Positions 28,619-38,550 of a stretch of 64,000 nucleotides of DNA are shown one piece after another. The DNA lies in the NCBI RefSeq assembly GCF_019929665.1, contig NZ_JAHZPZ010000001.1, positions 248,001-312,000 of the forward strand. Reading direction: 5' to 3'. The position numbers were made by a program, and so were the translations under genes. This DNA comes from Streptococcus infantis (GTDB lineage: Bacteria; Bacillota; Bacilli; Lactobacillales; Streptococcaceae). Below the pieces are notes generated by a model. The model was not told the DNA's origin, made no database searches, and worked only from the letters and a program-made list of their open reading frames with translations. The first letter of the stretch is position 1. Every line of letters begins with the position of its first letter.

Positions 28619-29806
28619 ATGAAAAAGAAGTCAAAAGCTAAAAAATGGCCCCTATTTACAGCTATAGGAGTTACGTCAGTTCTTGTAGTTGGAGCAGCTG
28701 CTGTCCTTCTATTGAGACAACCAAATCAAACTGCAACACAAGATGAAACTGCAAAAATCGTTCTTGCCAAAGAGGGATCAGTGGCTTCATCGGTTCTCTT
28801 ATCTGGTACCGTAACAGCTCAAAATGAACAATATGTTTATTATGATGCTAGTAGAGGTGACTTGGATGAGGTTTCGGTCTCTGTCGGAGATAAGGTAAGT
28901 GAAGGCCAAGCTCTTGTCAAGTATAGTAGTACAGAAGCTCAGGCTGCCTATGATGCTGCCAGTCGTGCAGTTGCTAAAGCTGACCGTCATATCAATGAAT
29001 TGAATGAGGCTCGAAATACTGCTGCAGCAACACCTGTGCTCCCTCAAGCTGGGATTGAAGGCGCTACGGACCAAACCCAAGCACAATCTTCTACATCAGC
29101 TACAGCTTCTATCGATTCACAAATCAGTGATGCGCGTGATGTTCGTGCAGATGCAGCGGCACAACTTGAAAAAGCCCAGGCACAGTTGGATTCTGCTACA
29201 GTTTTGAGTACTGTAGAAGGTACAGTTGTCGAAGTCAATCGCAATGTTTCAAAATCTCCAACAGGAAATAGCCAAGTATTGGTACATATCGTTAGTAACG
29301 ACAACTTGCAGGTCAAGGGAGAGCTTTCTGAATATAACCTTGCCAATCTATCTGTAGGTCAAGAAGTTACCTTTACTTCAAAGGTTTACCCAGATAAAAC
29401 TTGGAATGGTAAGATTAGCTATATTTCAAATTATCCAAAGAACAGTAGCGAAGCAAGTAGTAGCTTAGCTGGTTCAAACACAGGTTCTAAATACCCATAT
29501 ACAGTCGATGTAACTAGTGAAATTGGCGATTTGAAACAAGGTTTTTCTGTCAGTGTAGAAGTGAAAAGTATGAGTAAGGCATTGCTTGTTCCGATTACCA
29601 GCATTGTGATGGAAGAAGATAAAAACTACGTTTGGATTCTTGATGAAAATCAAAAGGCCAAAAAGGTTGAAGTTGGATTGGGCAATGCAGATGCAGAAAA
29701 CCAAGAAATCACATCTGGTCTGACAGATGGAGCAAAAGTCATCAGTAATCCGACAGCTTCCTTGCAAGAAGGAAAAGAGGTGAAGACTGATGAAGCAACT
29801 AATTAG
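28619..29806 (+). CDS. HlyD/MacA-type membrane fusion protein of an efflux pump
   Basis: 395 residues from ATG 28619, eight bases after AGAGG; ATG 28613 is too close to that site and the longer frame runs through the promoter. One N-terminal membrane anchor (WPLFTAIGVTSVLVVGAAAVLLL), then a biotinyl-lipoyl half (EGSVASSVLLSGTVTAQ), a coiled-coil hairpin (~130-220), the second lipoyl half (STVEGTVVEVN) and beta-barrel/proximal domains. It should bridge the FtsX-type permease across the wall. The order MFP-ATPase-permease equals the pneumococcal Spr0693-0694-0695 system, linked to antimicrobial peptide and drug export. Confidence 0.9.
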   Translation: MKKKSKAKKWPLFTAIGVTSVLVVGAAAVLLLRQPNQTATQDETAKIVLAKEGSVASSVLLSGTVTAQNEQYVYYDASRGDLDEVSVSVGDKVSEGQALVKYSSTEAQAAYDAASRAVAKADRHINELNEARNTAAATPVLPQAGIEGATDQTQAQSSTSATASIDSQISDARDVRADAAAQLEKAQAQLDSATVLSTVEGTVVEVNRNVSKSPTGNSQVLVHIVSNDNLQVKGELSEYNLANLSVGQEVTFTSKVYPDKTWNGKISYISNYPKNSSEASSSLAGSNTGSKYPYTVDVTSEIGDLKQGFSVSVEVKSMSKALLVPITSIVMEEDKNYVWILDENQKAKKVEVGLGNADAENQEITSGLTDGAKVISNPTASLQEGKEVKTDEATN

Positions 29807-30491
29807 CCTCAAAAATATCTGCCGTAGTTATCGAAATGGTGATCAAGAGCTTCAAGTTCTCAAAAACATTAACCTTGAAGTTCACGAGGGAGAATTCGTG
29901 GCTATCATGGGGCCATCTGGTTCAGGTAAATCTACTCTCATGAATACCATTGGTATGTTAGATACCCCTACAAGTGGTCAGTATTATCTAGATGGAAAAG
30001 AAGTAGCTGGTTTGGGTGAGAAACAATTAGCCAAGGTGCGAAATCAAGAGATTGGCTTTGTCTTTCAGCAATTCTTTCTCTTGTCCAAAATGAATGCTCT
30101 CCAGAATGTCGAACTTCCCTTGATTTATGCGGGGGTTCCTGCCTCAAAACGTCGCAAATTAGCAGAAGAGTATCTGGAAAAGGTTGAACTGACTGAGCGT
30201 AGTCATCATTTACCTTCGGAGTTATCAGGTGGTCAGAAACAAAGGGTGGCCATAGCACGTGCACTCGTTAACAATCCTTCTATCATCTTAGCTGATGAAC
30301 CAACAGGAGCTCTTGATACTAAAACGGGTAATCAGATCATGCAACTCTTAGTTGAATTAAACAAAGAAGGAAAAACCATTATTATGGTTACGCATGAGCC
30401 TGAAATTGCCGCCTACGCGAAGCGTCAGATTGTCATCCGCGATGGTGTCATTTCGTCTGATAGTGGACTAGTAGAAAAGGAGGAAAACTAA
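29790..30491 (+). CDS. MacB-type ABC transporter ATPase subunit
   Basis: 233 residues. Walker A GPSGSGKST, Q-loop FVFQQFFLL, signature LSGGQKQR, Walker B ILADEPTGALD, switch His in VTHEPEIA. LolD/MacB-type class. Overlaps the MFP gene by 17 bases, and the permease begins one base after its stop, so the three subunits are translated together. Energises the efflux complex. Confidence 0.93.
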   Translation: MKQLISLKNICRSYRNGDQELQVLKNINLEVHEGEFVAIMGPSGSGKSTLMNTIGMLDTPTSGQYYLDGKEVAGLGEKQLAKVRNQEIGFVFQQFFLLSKMNALQNVELPLIYAGVPASKRRKLAEEYLEKVELTERSHHLPSELSGGQKQRVAIARALVNNPSIILADEPTGALDTKTGNQIMQLLVELNKEGKTIIMVTHEPEIAAYAKRQIVIRDGVISSDSGLVEKEEN

Positions 30492-30492
30492 G

Positions 30493-31752
30493 ATGCAGAA
30501 TCTGAAATTTGCCTTTTCATCCATCATGGCCCACAAGATGCGTTCCTTCCTGACCATGATTGGTATTATCATCGGTGTTTCCTCCGTTGTCGTTATCATG
30601 GCCTTGGGTGACTCTATGTCTCGTCAGGTCAATAAAAATATGACCAAGTCTCAAAAAGACATTCATGTCTTTTTCTCACCTACTAAGAGTAAGGACGGTT
30701 CCTTTACACAAAGACAATCTGCCCTGACCTTGTCTGGCGGTCAAGAAGAAGATTTTGTTGAACCACCAAAACCTCAAGAAGCTTGGGTTAAGGAAGCTGC
30801 AAAGCTCAAGGGAGTAGATAGTTATTACGTAACCAACTCAGCCAATGTGACCTTGACTTATAAGGATAAAAAGGTCGAACACGCGAACATGACGGGTGGG
30901 AATGTCACCTATATGGATGCGGTCGAAAATGAAATCATTGCAGGTCGTGGACTTAAAGCACAAGATTATAAAGATTTTGCAAGTGTGATCATTTTAGATG
31001 AAGAACTAGCCAATAGCCTTTTTGGTTCAGCAAAAGAAGCCCTCAATCAAATTATTGAAGTAAATGAGATTAGTTACCGTGTTATTGGTGTTTATGCAAG
31101 TAAGGAAGCCAAGGCAGCCAAAGCATTTGGTGTTGGAGGACTTCCAATTACGACCAACATTTCCTTGGCAGCTAATTTTAACACAGACGAGATTTCAAAT
31201 ATTGTCTTTCGTGTTAACGATACCAGCCTGACCCAGACTTTGGGGCCAGAGTTGGCAAGAAGAATGACAGAGATTGCAGGTCTCCAACAAGGGGAATATC
31301 AGGTAGCAGATGCAACAGAAGCCTTCAACGAAGTGCAACAAATGTTCGGCTTTATAACTACGATTATTAGTGCCATTGCGGGGATTTCCCTCTTTGTTGG
31401 TGGTACTGGTGTTATGAACATCATGCTTGTTTCGGTGACAGAGCGTACCCGTGAAATCGGTCTACGCAAAGCGCTAGGAGCAACTCGGGGTAATATCCTG
31501 GTTCAATTTTTGATTGAATCCATGATTTTAACCTTATTAGGTGGTTTTATTGGTCTACTGCTTGCTGCAGGAATGACCATGCTTGCAGGGGTTCTTCTTC
31601 AAAATTTGATTGCAGGAATCGAGGTTGGAGTATCCATCCCAATCGCTCTCTTTAGTTTAGCGGTCTCAGCTAGTATCGGTATGATATTCGGTGTTCTACC
31701 AGCCAATAAAGCCTCTAAGCTTGATCCTATCGAAGCACTTCGCTATGAATAA
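30493..31752 (+). CDS. MacB/FtsX-type ABC transporter permease
   Basis: 419 residues. First helix near the N-terminus ([22 protein letters not shown]), a large extracellular MacB periplasmic-core-like domain (~50-280), then three C-terminal helices with the FtsX signature [18 protein letters not shown]. Ends [16 protein letters not shown] as usual. It forms the membrane part of the peptide/drug exporter with the two preceding genes. GGAGG upstream. Confidence 0.93.
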   Translation: MQNLKFAFSSIMAHKMRSFLTMIGIIIGVSSVVVIMALGDSMSRQVNKNMTKSQKDIHVFFSPTKSKDGSFTQRQSALTLSGGQEEDFVEPPKPQEAWVKEAAKLKGVDSYYVTNSANVTLTYKDKKVEHANMTGGNVTYMDAVENEIIAGRGLKAQDYKDFASVIILDEELANSLFGSAKEALNQIIEVNEISYRVIGVYASKEAKAAKAFGVGGLPITTNISLAANFNTDEISNIVFRVNDTSLTQTLGPELARRMTEIAGLQQGEYQVADATEAFNEVQQMFGFITTIISAIAGISLFVGGTGVMNIMLVSVTERTREIGLRKALGATRGNILVQFLIESMILTLLGGFIGLLLAAGMTMLAGVLLQNLIAGIEVGVSIPIALFSLAVSASIGMIFGVLPANKASKLDPIEALRYE

Positions 31753-31834
31753 TTTAAAAGATAAAAAACGAGATAGACATATGTCTGTCTTGTTTTTGTA
31801 TGGATTTCTCTATCGAAAATCACTAAAAATGTGG

Positions 31835-31840
31835 TATAAT
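31835..31840 (+). promoter_or_regulatory. Extended -10 promoter of metG
   Basis: TGG-TATAAT, 45 bp upstream of the metG start; the -35 is poor, as is common with an extended -10. Confidence 0.6.
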
Positions 31841-31885
31841 GAAGTGTTAGAAAAACAGGTTTCATTAGCCTGGAAAGGAAATATT

Positions 31886-33883
31886 ATGTCTGAAAAGAAT
31901 TTTTATATTACAACACCGATTTACTATCCATCTGGTAAACTTCATATCGGTTCTGCCTACACAACTATAGCATGTGATGTCTTAGCACGTTACAAACGCC
32001 TGATGGGCTACGATGTCTTTTATCTGACTGGTCTTGATGAGCATGGCCAAAAGATTCAACAAAAAGCAGAAGAAGCTGGCATCACGCCTCAAGCTTATGT
32101 CGACGGTATGGCAGTTGGAGTTAAAGAACTCTGGAAATTGCTTGATATCTCATATGATAAATTTATCCGTACTACAGATGATTACCATGAAAAAGTGGTA
32201 GCACAAGTTTTTGAACGCTTGCTTGCTCAAGATGACATCTACCTAGGTGAATACTCTGGCTGGTACTCAGTATCCGATGAGGAATTCTTTACAGAAAGCC
32301 AGCTTGCGGAAGTTTTCCGTGATGAAGCTGGAAATGTAACAGGTGGTATCGCTCCATCAGGTCACGAGGTTGAATGGGTTTCAGAAGAGTCTTACTTCCT
32401 TCGCCTCAGCAAATACCAAGACCGCTTGGTCGAATTTTTCAAATCACATCCTGACTTCATCACTCCAGATGGTCGCCTTAATGAAATGTTGCGTAACTTC
32501 ATTGAACCAGGCTTGGAAGACTTAGCAGTTTCTCGTACAACCTTTACCTGGGGTGTACCAGTCCCATCAAATCCGAAACACGTTGTCTACGTTTGGATCG
32601 ATGCCCTTCTTAACTATGCGACAGCTCTTGGTTACGGTCAAGATGAACATGGTAACTTTGATAAGTTCTGGAATGGAACAGTCTTCCATATGGTTGGGAA
32701 AGACATCCTTCGTTTCCACTCGATTTATTGGCCAATCCTTCTTATGATGTTGGATATCAAATTGCCAGATCGTTTAATTGCCCACGGTTGGTTTGTCATG
32801 AAAGATGGCAAGATGTCCAAGTCTAAAGGGAATGTCGTTTATCCTGAAATGTTGGTAGAGCGCTATGGTCTCGATCCACTTCGTTACTACCTCATGCGTA
32901 GCCTTCCAGTTGGTTCAGACGGCACCTTTACTCCAGAGGACTATGTAGGGCGTATCAACTATGAATTGGCAAATGACCTCGGAAACCTCCTCAACCGTAC
33001 GGTTTCAATGATTAACAAGTACTTTGATGGTCAAATCCCTGCCTATGTAGAAGGTGTAACAGACTTTGACAATGAACTTGCTCAAGTGGCAGAACAATCA
33101 ATCGCTGACTACAATACCTACATGGAAGCAGTTGACTATCCACGTGCACTTGAAGCAGTCTGGACTCTTATCTCACGTACCAATAAATACATCGATGAGA
33201 CAGCTCCATGGGTACTGGCTAAGGACGAAGCTCTTCGTGAGCAATTGGCAAGTGTGATGAGCCACTTGGCAGCTAGTCTTCGTGTCGTAGCTCACTTGAT
33301 TGAGCCATTTATGATGGAAACCAGTCGTGCAGTCTTGACTCAACTTGGACTAGCAGAAGTTTCTAGCCTTGAAAACTTGAGCTTAGCTGATTTCCCTGCA
33401 GGAGTAACTGTAGTTGCAAAAGGAACACCAATCTTCCCACGTCTCGATATGGAAGAAGAAATCGCCTATATCAAGGAACAAATGGAAGGTAACATGCCAG
33501 CAGTCGAAAAAGAATGGAACCCAGACGAAGTTGAACTCAAACTAAACAAGGATGAAATCAAGTTTGAAGACTTCGACAAGGTTGAAATTCGTGTTGCTGA
33601 AGTCAAAGAAGTTTCTAAAGTAGAAGGTTCTGATAAGTTGCTTCAATTCCGCTTGGATGCTGGTGATGGTGAAGATCGTCAAATCCTCTCAGGAATTGCG
33701 AAATACTATCCAAACGAACAAGAATTGGTCGGCAAGAAAGTCCAAATCGTTGCCAACCTCAAACCACGTAAAATGATGAAAAAATATGTCAGCCAAGGGA
33801 TGATCCTCTCAGCTGAACATGATGGCAAATTAACCCTTCTAACAGTTGATCCAGCTGTACCAAATGGAAGTGTGATTGGCTAA
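31886..33883 (+). CDS. metG: Methionyl-tRNA synthetase
   Basis: 665 residues from ATG 31886 with GGAAAGGAA upstream; the frame continues upstream through the promoter and into the permease gene but is not coding there. Class I synthetase: HIGH-like HIGS motif in [16 protein letters not shown] in GKMSKSKGN, tRNA anticodon-binding helical domain and a C-terminal EMAP/Trbp111-like dimerisation domain ([14 protein letters not shown]... to end). The zinc knuckle is absent, as in the MetRS2-type short-connective form. Confidence 0.96.
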   Translation: MSEKNFYITTPIYYPSGKLHIGSAYTTIACDVLARYKRLMGYDVFYLTGLDEHGQKIQQKAEEAGITPQAYVDGMAVGVKELWKLLDISYDKFIRTTDDYHEKVVAQVFERLLAQDDIYLGEYSGWYSVSDEEFFTESQLAEVFRDEAGNVTGGIAPSGHEVEWVSEESYFLRLSKYQDRLVEFFKSHPDFITPDGRLNEMLRNFIEPGLEDLAVSRTTFTWGVPVPSNPKHVVYVWIDALLNYATALGYGQDEHGNFDKFWNGTVFHMVGKDILRFHSIYWPILLMMLDIKLPDRLIAHGWFVMKDGKMSKSKGNVVYPEMLVERYGLDPLRYYLMRSLPVGSDGTFTPEDYVGRINYELANDLGNLLNRTVSMINKYFDGQIPAYVEGVTDFDNELAQVAEQSIADYNTYMEAVDYPRALEAVWTLISRTNKYIDETAPWVLAKDEALREQLASVMSHLAASLRVVAHLIEPFMMETSRAVLTQLGLAEVSSLENLSLADFPAGVTVVAKGTPIFPRLDMEEEIAYIKEQMEGNMPAVEKEWNPDEVELKLNKDEIKFEDFDKVEIRVAEVKEVSKVEGSDKLLQFRLDAGDGEDRQILSGIAKYYPNEQELVGKKVQIVANLKPRKMMKKYVSQGMILSAEHDGKLTLLTVDPAVPNGSVIG

Positions 33884-33894
33884 GATCTATAGAT

Positions 33895-33937
33895 AAAAAC
33901 AGTTTTCTATTTTTAACATAGAAAAACTGTTTTTTTA
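33895..33937 (+). terminator. Terminator after metG
   Basis: AAAAACAGTTTTCTAT pairs with ATAGAAAAACTGTTTTT (one bulged A); seven Ts. Confidence 0.85.
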
Positions 33938-33967
33938 CTAAAACAAATAATATTTTGGAGATTGGGA

Positions 33968-35221
33968 ATGAAGAAAAATGCTATTCTTTATATAGGAGTT
34001 GTTTTAATACTTGCTATTTTTCTTTTGCTTTCTATATTTATAAATCGTAAAGAAAGTAAACCTCAAGAAGTACAATCAACTACTACTGACGTCATAAAAT
34101 CAGATTTTGAGGATATTTCAGGTGATTATATTTCTTCTACAGGTGAGAAAGCTACTGTTGCTAAGAATAATCAAAATTGGAGAATTTCATATAATACAGA
34201 CGAAGGTAATGTATTTGGAGACTTTTCTACGGATTGGAAGGAAGATGGCAACAATAGTTCTTCTGTTACAGAATTTAATAAGTCAGACGGAAATAAGGAT
34301 TTTAAAATCTCTATTTTAATTAATAATAATGTAGATGATTCATCTAAAATTTTAAAGGTAATCACCTTATCTGATGGAAATAAAAATCATGAGATGGTGT
34401 TTGCTAGTAGTAGTGATTATTTTAAAAATAGTAAGGATAATATTTTTGAAGGAGATTTAAGCGCTTTTGAAGGGACATATTCTAATGACTATTTAGAAAA
34501 AGCAATTGCAGAATCAAATTTTACTTTGTATGGGTATAAGAGAGAAGATTACTATGAAGGCATAACTTCTGTTTTTCCAAGATTATCTTATCAAGATGGA
34601 AATTGGATATTTTGGAGTGGTTCTATGCATGCTCAATTTAAGTTGGATAAAAGTAAAAAACCGAAAAAAATTAATGATTATTATGAAGTGTATTTTGTAG
34701 GGGATAATAGAAATGCAATTATTGGGCAAGAATTAGTGTTAACATTTATCCCTGCTAATGAAACTGGACCAGATAATAACAAAACTCAAGAGAACAGAAT
34801 TCTCTATGGGAAAAGTTATCTTAGACCATATAGAGTGGATTGGTGGAAACTTTATCAACATAAGTCACTTTCAGAAGTCGATTTAGATATTGAAGCGATT
34901 GAAAATGGTGATATTTCAACCCTTGTTGGAACATGGAGGAATGGTCGTGGAAATGAATTGATAATTAATTCTGATGGAACAACCGGGGATGGAAATAGGA
35001 TTAAAGTAATCAAAAATTCATCTAAGAAGAGTGGTGTTCCGTCTGTTAGTTTACAAAGTGGTCATACGAGTGCTGCTATAGGATTGTTTAGAATAGGTTT
35101 TAAAAACCCAATGGGTGACCAATCAGATAGCTCACGGCCACGACTAATTATTACTCAAACAGCTGGAAATTATAATGCAGATTTTTATTATTATAGAGTA
35201 GAGGAAAGTGATTCTCAATAG
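33968..35221 (+). CDS. Membrane-anchored extracellular protein, DUF6287-like
   Basis: 417 residues from ATG 33968, seven bases after GGAG; the TTG at 33962 is too near. One N-terminal membrane segment (ILYIGVVLILAIFLLLSIFI), no lipobox Cys, so a signal anchor. The outside part has two repeats of a small beta-rich domain: DFEDISGDYISSTGEKATV (~40) and DIEAIENGDISTLVGTWRNGRGNELIINSDG (~310), the second resembling streptococcal DUF6287. Codon use is markedly AT-richer than the neighbours and the gene is not in an operon, which points to later acquisition. Function unknown. Confidence 0.78.
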   Translation: MKKNAILYIGVVLILAIFLLLSIFINRKESKPQEVQSTTTDVIKSDFEDISGDYISSTGEKATVAKNNQNWRISYNTDEGNVFGDFSTDWKEDGNNSSSVTEFNKSDGNKDFKISILINNNVDDSSKILKVITLSDGNKNHEMVFASSSDYFKNSKDNIFEGDLSAFEGTYSNDYLEKAIAESNFTLYGYKREDYYEGITSVFPRLSYQDGNWIFWSGSMHAQFKLDKSKKPKKINDYYEVYFVGDNRNAIIGQELVLTFIPANETGPDNNKTQENRILYGKSYLRPYRVDWWKLYQHKSLSEVDLDIEAIENGDISTLVGTWRNGRGNELIINSDGTTGDGNRIKVIKNSSKKSGVPSVSLQSGHTSAAIGLFRIGFKNPMGDQSDSSRPRLIITQTAGNYNADFYYYRVEESDSQ

Positions 35222-35266
35222 TAGTTAAAATATTAAGTATTATGAAGAAAAACGGAGGAAATTGCC

Positions 35267-36193
35267 ATGAAATACATTCCATTTGGTCAAGAGAAAAGAG
35301 AATTGTCCGAAATCGTTCTAGGCATGATGCGAATCAGTGACAAGTCGGTTAAAGAGGTTGAGGAGTTGGTTGAAACAGCCCTATCTGTAGGAATCAATGC
35401 CTTTGACTTGGCAGATATCTATGGTGGAGGTCGTTGCGAAGAATTACTGGGTCAAGTGTTAAACAATCGTCCTGACCTGCGAGAAAAGATGTGGATCCAG
35501 TCCAAGTGTGGCATTCGCATAGCAGAATTTACCTATTTTGATTTTTCAAAAGATTATATTTTAGAATCAGTAGACGGGATTCTAAAAAGATTGCAGGTTG
35601 ATTATCTAGATAGTTTGCTTCTCCATCGTCCAGATGCTTTGATGGAAGCTGTTCAAGTGGCTCAAGCCTTTGAAATTCTACACAAATCAGGTAAAGTTCG
35701 AGACTTCGGTGTGTCCAATCAAAATCCTATGATGATGGAATTACTGAAGAAAGAGGTCAAACAACCTTTATCTATCAATCAATTACAACTAAGTGCAGCT
35801 TTCACTCCAGGATTTGAATCAGGTTTCCATGTCAATATGGAAGGTGACAAGGCAGCTTTGCGTGATGGTAGCGTCTTTGAATACTGCAAATTAAACGACA
35901 TGGTTATTCAGGCTTGGTCAGTCTTGCAGTTCGGATATTTCAAAGGGAATTTTGTCGGCAATGAGAAGTTCCAACAACTAAACCAAGTCCTAAATCGACT
36001 AGCCTTAAAATACGGGGTGAGCCCATCAGCTATTGCTATCGCTTGGGTGTTACGCTATCCAGCTAAGATGCAGGCAGTAGTAGGAACAACCAACCCTAAA
36101 CATTTGATAGAAGCAAGCCAAGCAAGTAATGTTAACCTAACTCGAAAAGAATGGTATGAGATTTACCTCGCAGCAGGGAATGATTTGCCATAG
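35267..36193 (+). CDS. Aldo/keto reductase
   Basis: 308 residues, TIM barrel, YdhF-like. FDLADIYGGGRCEELLG carries the catalytic Asp and Tyr, IQSKCGI the Lys, LLLHRPDALM the His. NADPH site near the C-terminus (VVGTTNPKHL). Substrate not predictable. GGAGG ribosome site; terminator at 36222-36248 separates it from the next operon. Confidence 0.9.
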   Translation: MKYIPFGQEKRELSEIVLGMMRISDKSVKEVEELVETALSVGINAFDLADIYGGGRCEELLGQVLNNRPDLREKMWIQSKCGIRIAEFTYFDFSKDYILESVDGILKRLQVDYLDSLLLHRPDALMEAVQVAQAFEILHKSGKVRDFGVSNQNPMMMELLKKEVKQPLSINQLQLSAAFTPGFESGFHVNMEGDKAALRDGSVFEYCKLNDMVIQAWSVLQFGYFKGNFVGNEKFQQLNQVLNRLALKYGVSPSAIAIAWVLRYPAKMQAVVGTTNPKHLIEASQASNVNLTRKEWYEIYLAAGNDLP

Positions 36194-36221
36194 GAAAAAA
36201 TGCATTTTAAGAAATCACAGT

Positions 36222-36248
36222 CAAAAAGCCGTTGCAAAACGGTTTTTT
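36222..36248 (+). terminator. Terminator after the aldo/keto reductase gene
   Basis: AAAAAGCCGTT / AACGGTTTTTT stem (one G-U) with GCAA loop. The -10 TATAAT (36251-36256) of the next operon follows at once. Confidence 0.75.
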
Positions 36249-36285
36249 GTTATAATAAAACAAGAGAACTATAAAGGAGAGATAC

Positions 36286-36522
36286 ATGACATTCGAAGAA
36301 ATCCTGCCTGGACTAAAGGCGAAAAAGAAATATGTACGTACTGGATGGGGTGGAGCTGAAAATTATGTGCAGCTTTTTGATACCATCGAGCAAAATGGCG
36401 TCGCCCTTGAAGTGACACCCTATTTCCTCATCAACGTATCTGGTGAAGGAGAAGGTTTTTCTATGTGGAGTCCAACTCCTTGTGATGTCTTAGCGACGGA
36501 TTGGGTGGAAGTCCATGACTAA
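36286..36522 (+). CDS. DUF2829 / Tad2-like small protein
   Basis: 78 residues. FEEILPGLKAKKKYVRTGWGG, YFLINVSGEGEGFSMWSPT and CDVLATDWVEV are the DUF2829 pattern (PF11195), the family that contains the phage anti-Thoeris protein Tad2, which sequesters cyclic nucleotide signals. Here it is chromosomal, first in a five-gene operon and overlaps the next gene by eight bases. No phage genes are near, so a nucleotide- or metabolite-binding household role is as likely. AAAGGAG upstream; -10 at 36251. Confidence 0.85.
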   Translation: MTFEEILPGLKAKKKYVRTGWGGAENYVQLFDTIEQNGVALEVTPYFLINVSGEGEGFSMWSPTPCDVLATDWVEVHD

Positions 36523-37213
36523 ACGTGTATTGATTACAGGTGTTAGCTCAGGGATTGGTCTGGCTCAAGCTCGACTCTTTTTAGAAAAAGGTTATCAGGT
36601 TTTTGGAGTGGATCAGGGTGAAAATCCTGATTTACAGGGTGACTTTTACTTTTTGCAACGTGATTTAACGCTTGACTTGGAACCCATTTTTGATTGGTGT
36701 CCTCAGGTGGATGTCCTCTGCAATACAGCTGGGGTTTTAGATGACTACAAATCTCTACTAGAACAATCTGCTCAGGAAATCCAAGAAATTTTTGAAATCA
36801 ACTATGTGACACCAGTAGAACTGACGCGACATTATCTTACGCAAATGCTAGAGAATAAAAAAGGGATCATCATCAATATGTGTTCCATTGCTTCAAGTCT
36901 AGCAGGCGGGGGTGGTCACGCCTATACCTCGTCAAAACATGCCTTGGCAGGCTTTACCAAGCAGTTGGCTTTAGACTATGCTGAAGCTGGGATTCAGGTC
37001 TTTGGCATTGCTCCTGGTGCGGTTAAGACTGGTATGACAGCAGCTGACTTTGAACCAGGTGGTCTGGCAGACTGGGTAGCCAGTGAAACACCTATCAAAC
37101 GCTGGATTGAGCCAAGTGAAATAGCTGAAGTCAGCCTCTTCCTAGCAAGTGGGAAGGCATCTACCATGCAGGGACAGATTCTGACTATTGATGGTGGCTG
37201 GTCTTTGAAGTAG
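36515..37213 (+). CDS. Short-chain dehydrogenase/reductase
   Basis: 232 residues, classical SDR: cofactor motif GVSSGIG at the N-terminus, NTAGVLDDY, catalytic Ser in NMCSIASS, and YxxxK in YTSSKHALAG. The C-terminus ILTIDGGWSLK is typical. FabG-like, but operon context with Nudix and ASCH genes does not suggest fatty acid synthesis. Starts inside the upstream gene. Confidence 0.9.
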   Translation: MTKRVLITGVSSGIGLAQARLFLEKGYQVFGVDQGENPDLQGDFYFLQRDLTLDLEPIFDWCPQVDVLCNTAGVLDDYKSLLEQSAQEIQEIFEINYVTPVELTRHYLTQMLENKKGIIINMCSIASSLAGGGGHAYTSSKHALAGFTKQLALDYAEAGIQVFGIAPGAVKTGMTAADFEPGGLADWVASETPIKRWIEPSEIAEVSLFLASGKASTMQGQILTIDGGWSLK

Positions 37214-37223
37214 GAGGAGTTGG

Positions 37224-37724
37224 ATGGAAATCAAAAATCACTTTGGGGTATACGGAGTCTGTCTTCAAGAGGGGAAACTGCTCTGTATTGAAAAAACAAG
37301 AGGCCCCTATCAACATCGTTTTGATCTACCGGGTGGTAGTCAGGAACTCGGTGAGGGGTTGACAGAAACCCTTAAGAGAGAAGTTCTAGAAGAGACGGGC
37401 TATACTCTTAGCCGTTATTGCAATCCTAGGATTTATGACGTGCTGGTTCAAGAAGAGGGGGAAGACTTCGCTGTACATCATATCATGGCCTTTTATGATA
37501 TCGTGCTCGATTTCGAGAGCTCTCAAAAATCCCTTCCTCATGAAGTTCTTGATGGAAGTAATGATTCAGCAAATGTCATTTGGCTGAATTTGGAAGAAAT
37601 TACCGAAAAAAATGCCTCGCCTTTAGTATTAAAAGTGAAGGCAGAGTTACGAGGATTTCCAGAATTGGACAAGACCTCTTACATGAATTGGAAGGTAAAA
37701 CATGCAAAATCAACTAGCTCTTAG
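37224..37724 (+). CDS. Nudix hydrolase
   Basis: 166 residues. Perfect Nudix box GSQELGEGLTETLKREVL followed by EETGY (G-x5-E-x7-REVLEETG). It hydrolyses a nucleoside diphosphate linked to another moiety; substrate unknown. AGGAGG before the ATG, ten bases after the SDR gene; the end overlaps the next gene by 23 bases. Confidence 0.92.
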   Translation: MEIKNHFGVYGVCLQEGKLLCIEKTRGPYQHRFDLPGGSQELGEGLTETLKREVLEETGYTLSRYCNPRIYDVLVQEEGEDFAVHHIMAFYDIVLDFESSQKSLPHEVLDGSNDSANVIWLNLEEITEKNASPLVLKVKAELRGFPELDKTSYMNWKVKHAKSTSS

Positions 37725-38550
37725 TGGCGAAAAAATTGTTGAAAAAGTTTATCCCCATTTATTGCACCACGTCGGCTTGATTCGTGGCGAATATTTGGTG
37801 AGGGAAATCAGTCAAAACATCCTGTTACCAAGTTGTCAGCAATTTGTAAGAGATTATCTAGACACTATTTGTCATTTGTACCCTGATGAAGAAGTCTGGT
37901 ATCGCTTTTCAGAGTTAACAAATGCAGAAGCAAATAGTCTAGACGGGACTAAAGAGTATTTTGACGAAAGCCACCCCTTATTTGGATATAGAGGAACTAG
38001 GCGTTTACTGGCGTGTTTGGATGAATTTCAGGCTGAGGCACATGTCGTTACAGAAGTTTATCAAACCAATCCCAATCTGTCTGTTATTTTTCCTTTTGTC
38101 AATGATGCTGAACAGTTAAAACAAGCTATTAGAGTATTGCGCCAGCATGGTTTTACTGGAAAAGTTGGAACAATGATTGAATTACCGTCAGCTTATTTTG
38201 ACTTAGACAGGATACTGGAAACGGGCATTTTAAAGATTGTAGTGGGAATGAATGATTTAACTTCTTTTGTTTTTGCCACTGTGAGAAATAGTCAATGGCA
38301 TGATATGGAAAGTCCCATTATGTTAGAAATGCTGAGACAGATGCAGGATAAAGCAAGGATGAAAAAGATAGATTTCGCCGTAGCAGGATATCTGAATGCT
38401 TCTTTCATACAAAAAATGAATCAAATGGATATCAAGTGCATTATCCATTATAGTTCTATTCCAGAGATTTTTGATTTAAAAATTGACCATCCAGATCATC
38501 TCAAACGTGTAAAAGAAGAAAGTAAAAAAATACAAAGGAGCAACCTATGA
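37702..38550 (+). CDS. PEP-synthase-like C-terminal domain protein lacking the catalytic Cys
   Basis: 282 residues, a single PEP-utilising TIM-barrel domain (PF02896 type). Conserved pieces: HHVGLIRGEYLV, FSELTNAEANSL, ESHPLFGYRGTRRLL, GTMIELPSAYFDL and VVGMNDLTSF, which align well with PpsA/PPDK/EI. The phospho-histidine swivel domain and the ATP-grasp domain are missing, and the ICG motif with the catalytic Cys is replaced by AVAG (A228-G229). It may bind PEP or pyruvate without transferring phosphate. GGAAGG ribosome site lies inside the Nudix gene; overlaps the ASCH gene by four bases. Confidence 0.85.
   Translation: MQNQLALSGEKIVEKVYPHLLHHVGLIRGEYLVREISQNILLPSCQQFVRDYLDTICHLYPDEEVWYRFSELTNAEANSLDGTKEYFDESHPLFGYRGTRRLLACLDEFQAEAHVVTEVYQTNPNLSVIFPFVNDAEQLKQAIRVLRQHGFTGKVGTMIELPSAYFDLDRILETGILKIVVGMNDLTSFVFATVRNSQWHDMESPIMLEMLRQMQDKARMKKIDFAVAGYLNASFIQKMNQMDIKCIIHYSSIPEIFDLKIDHPDHLKRVKEESKKIQRSNL

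Noticed and set aside
31691..31885. N-terminal extension of MetG
   Set aside because: Overlaps the permease gene and the metG promoter; the family start with GGAAAGGAA lies at 31886.
36286..36522. Active Thoeris or phage defence island around the Tad2-like gene
   Set aside because: No TIR, ThsA, integrase or phage gene is near; the operon looks metabolic.
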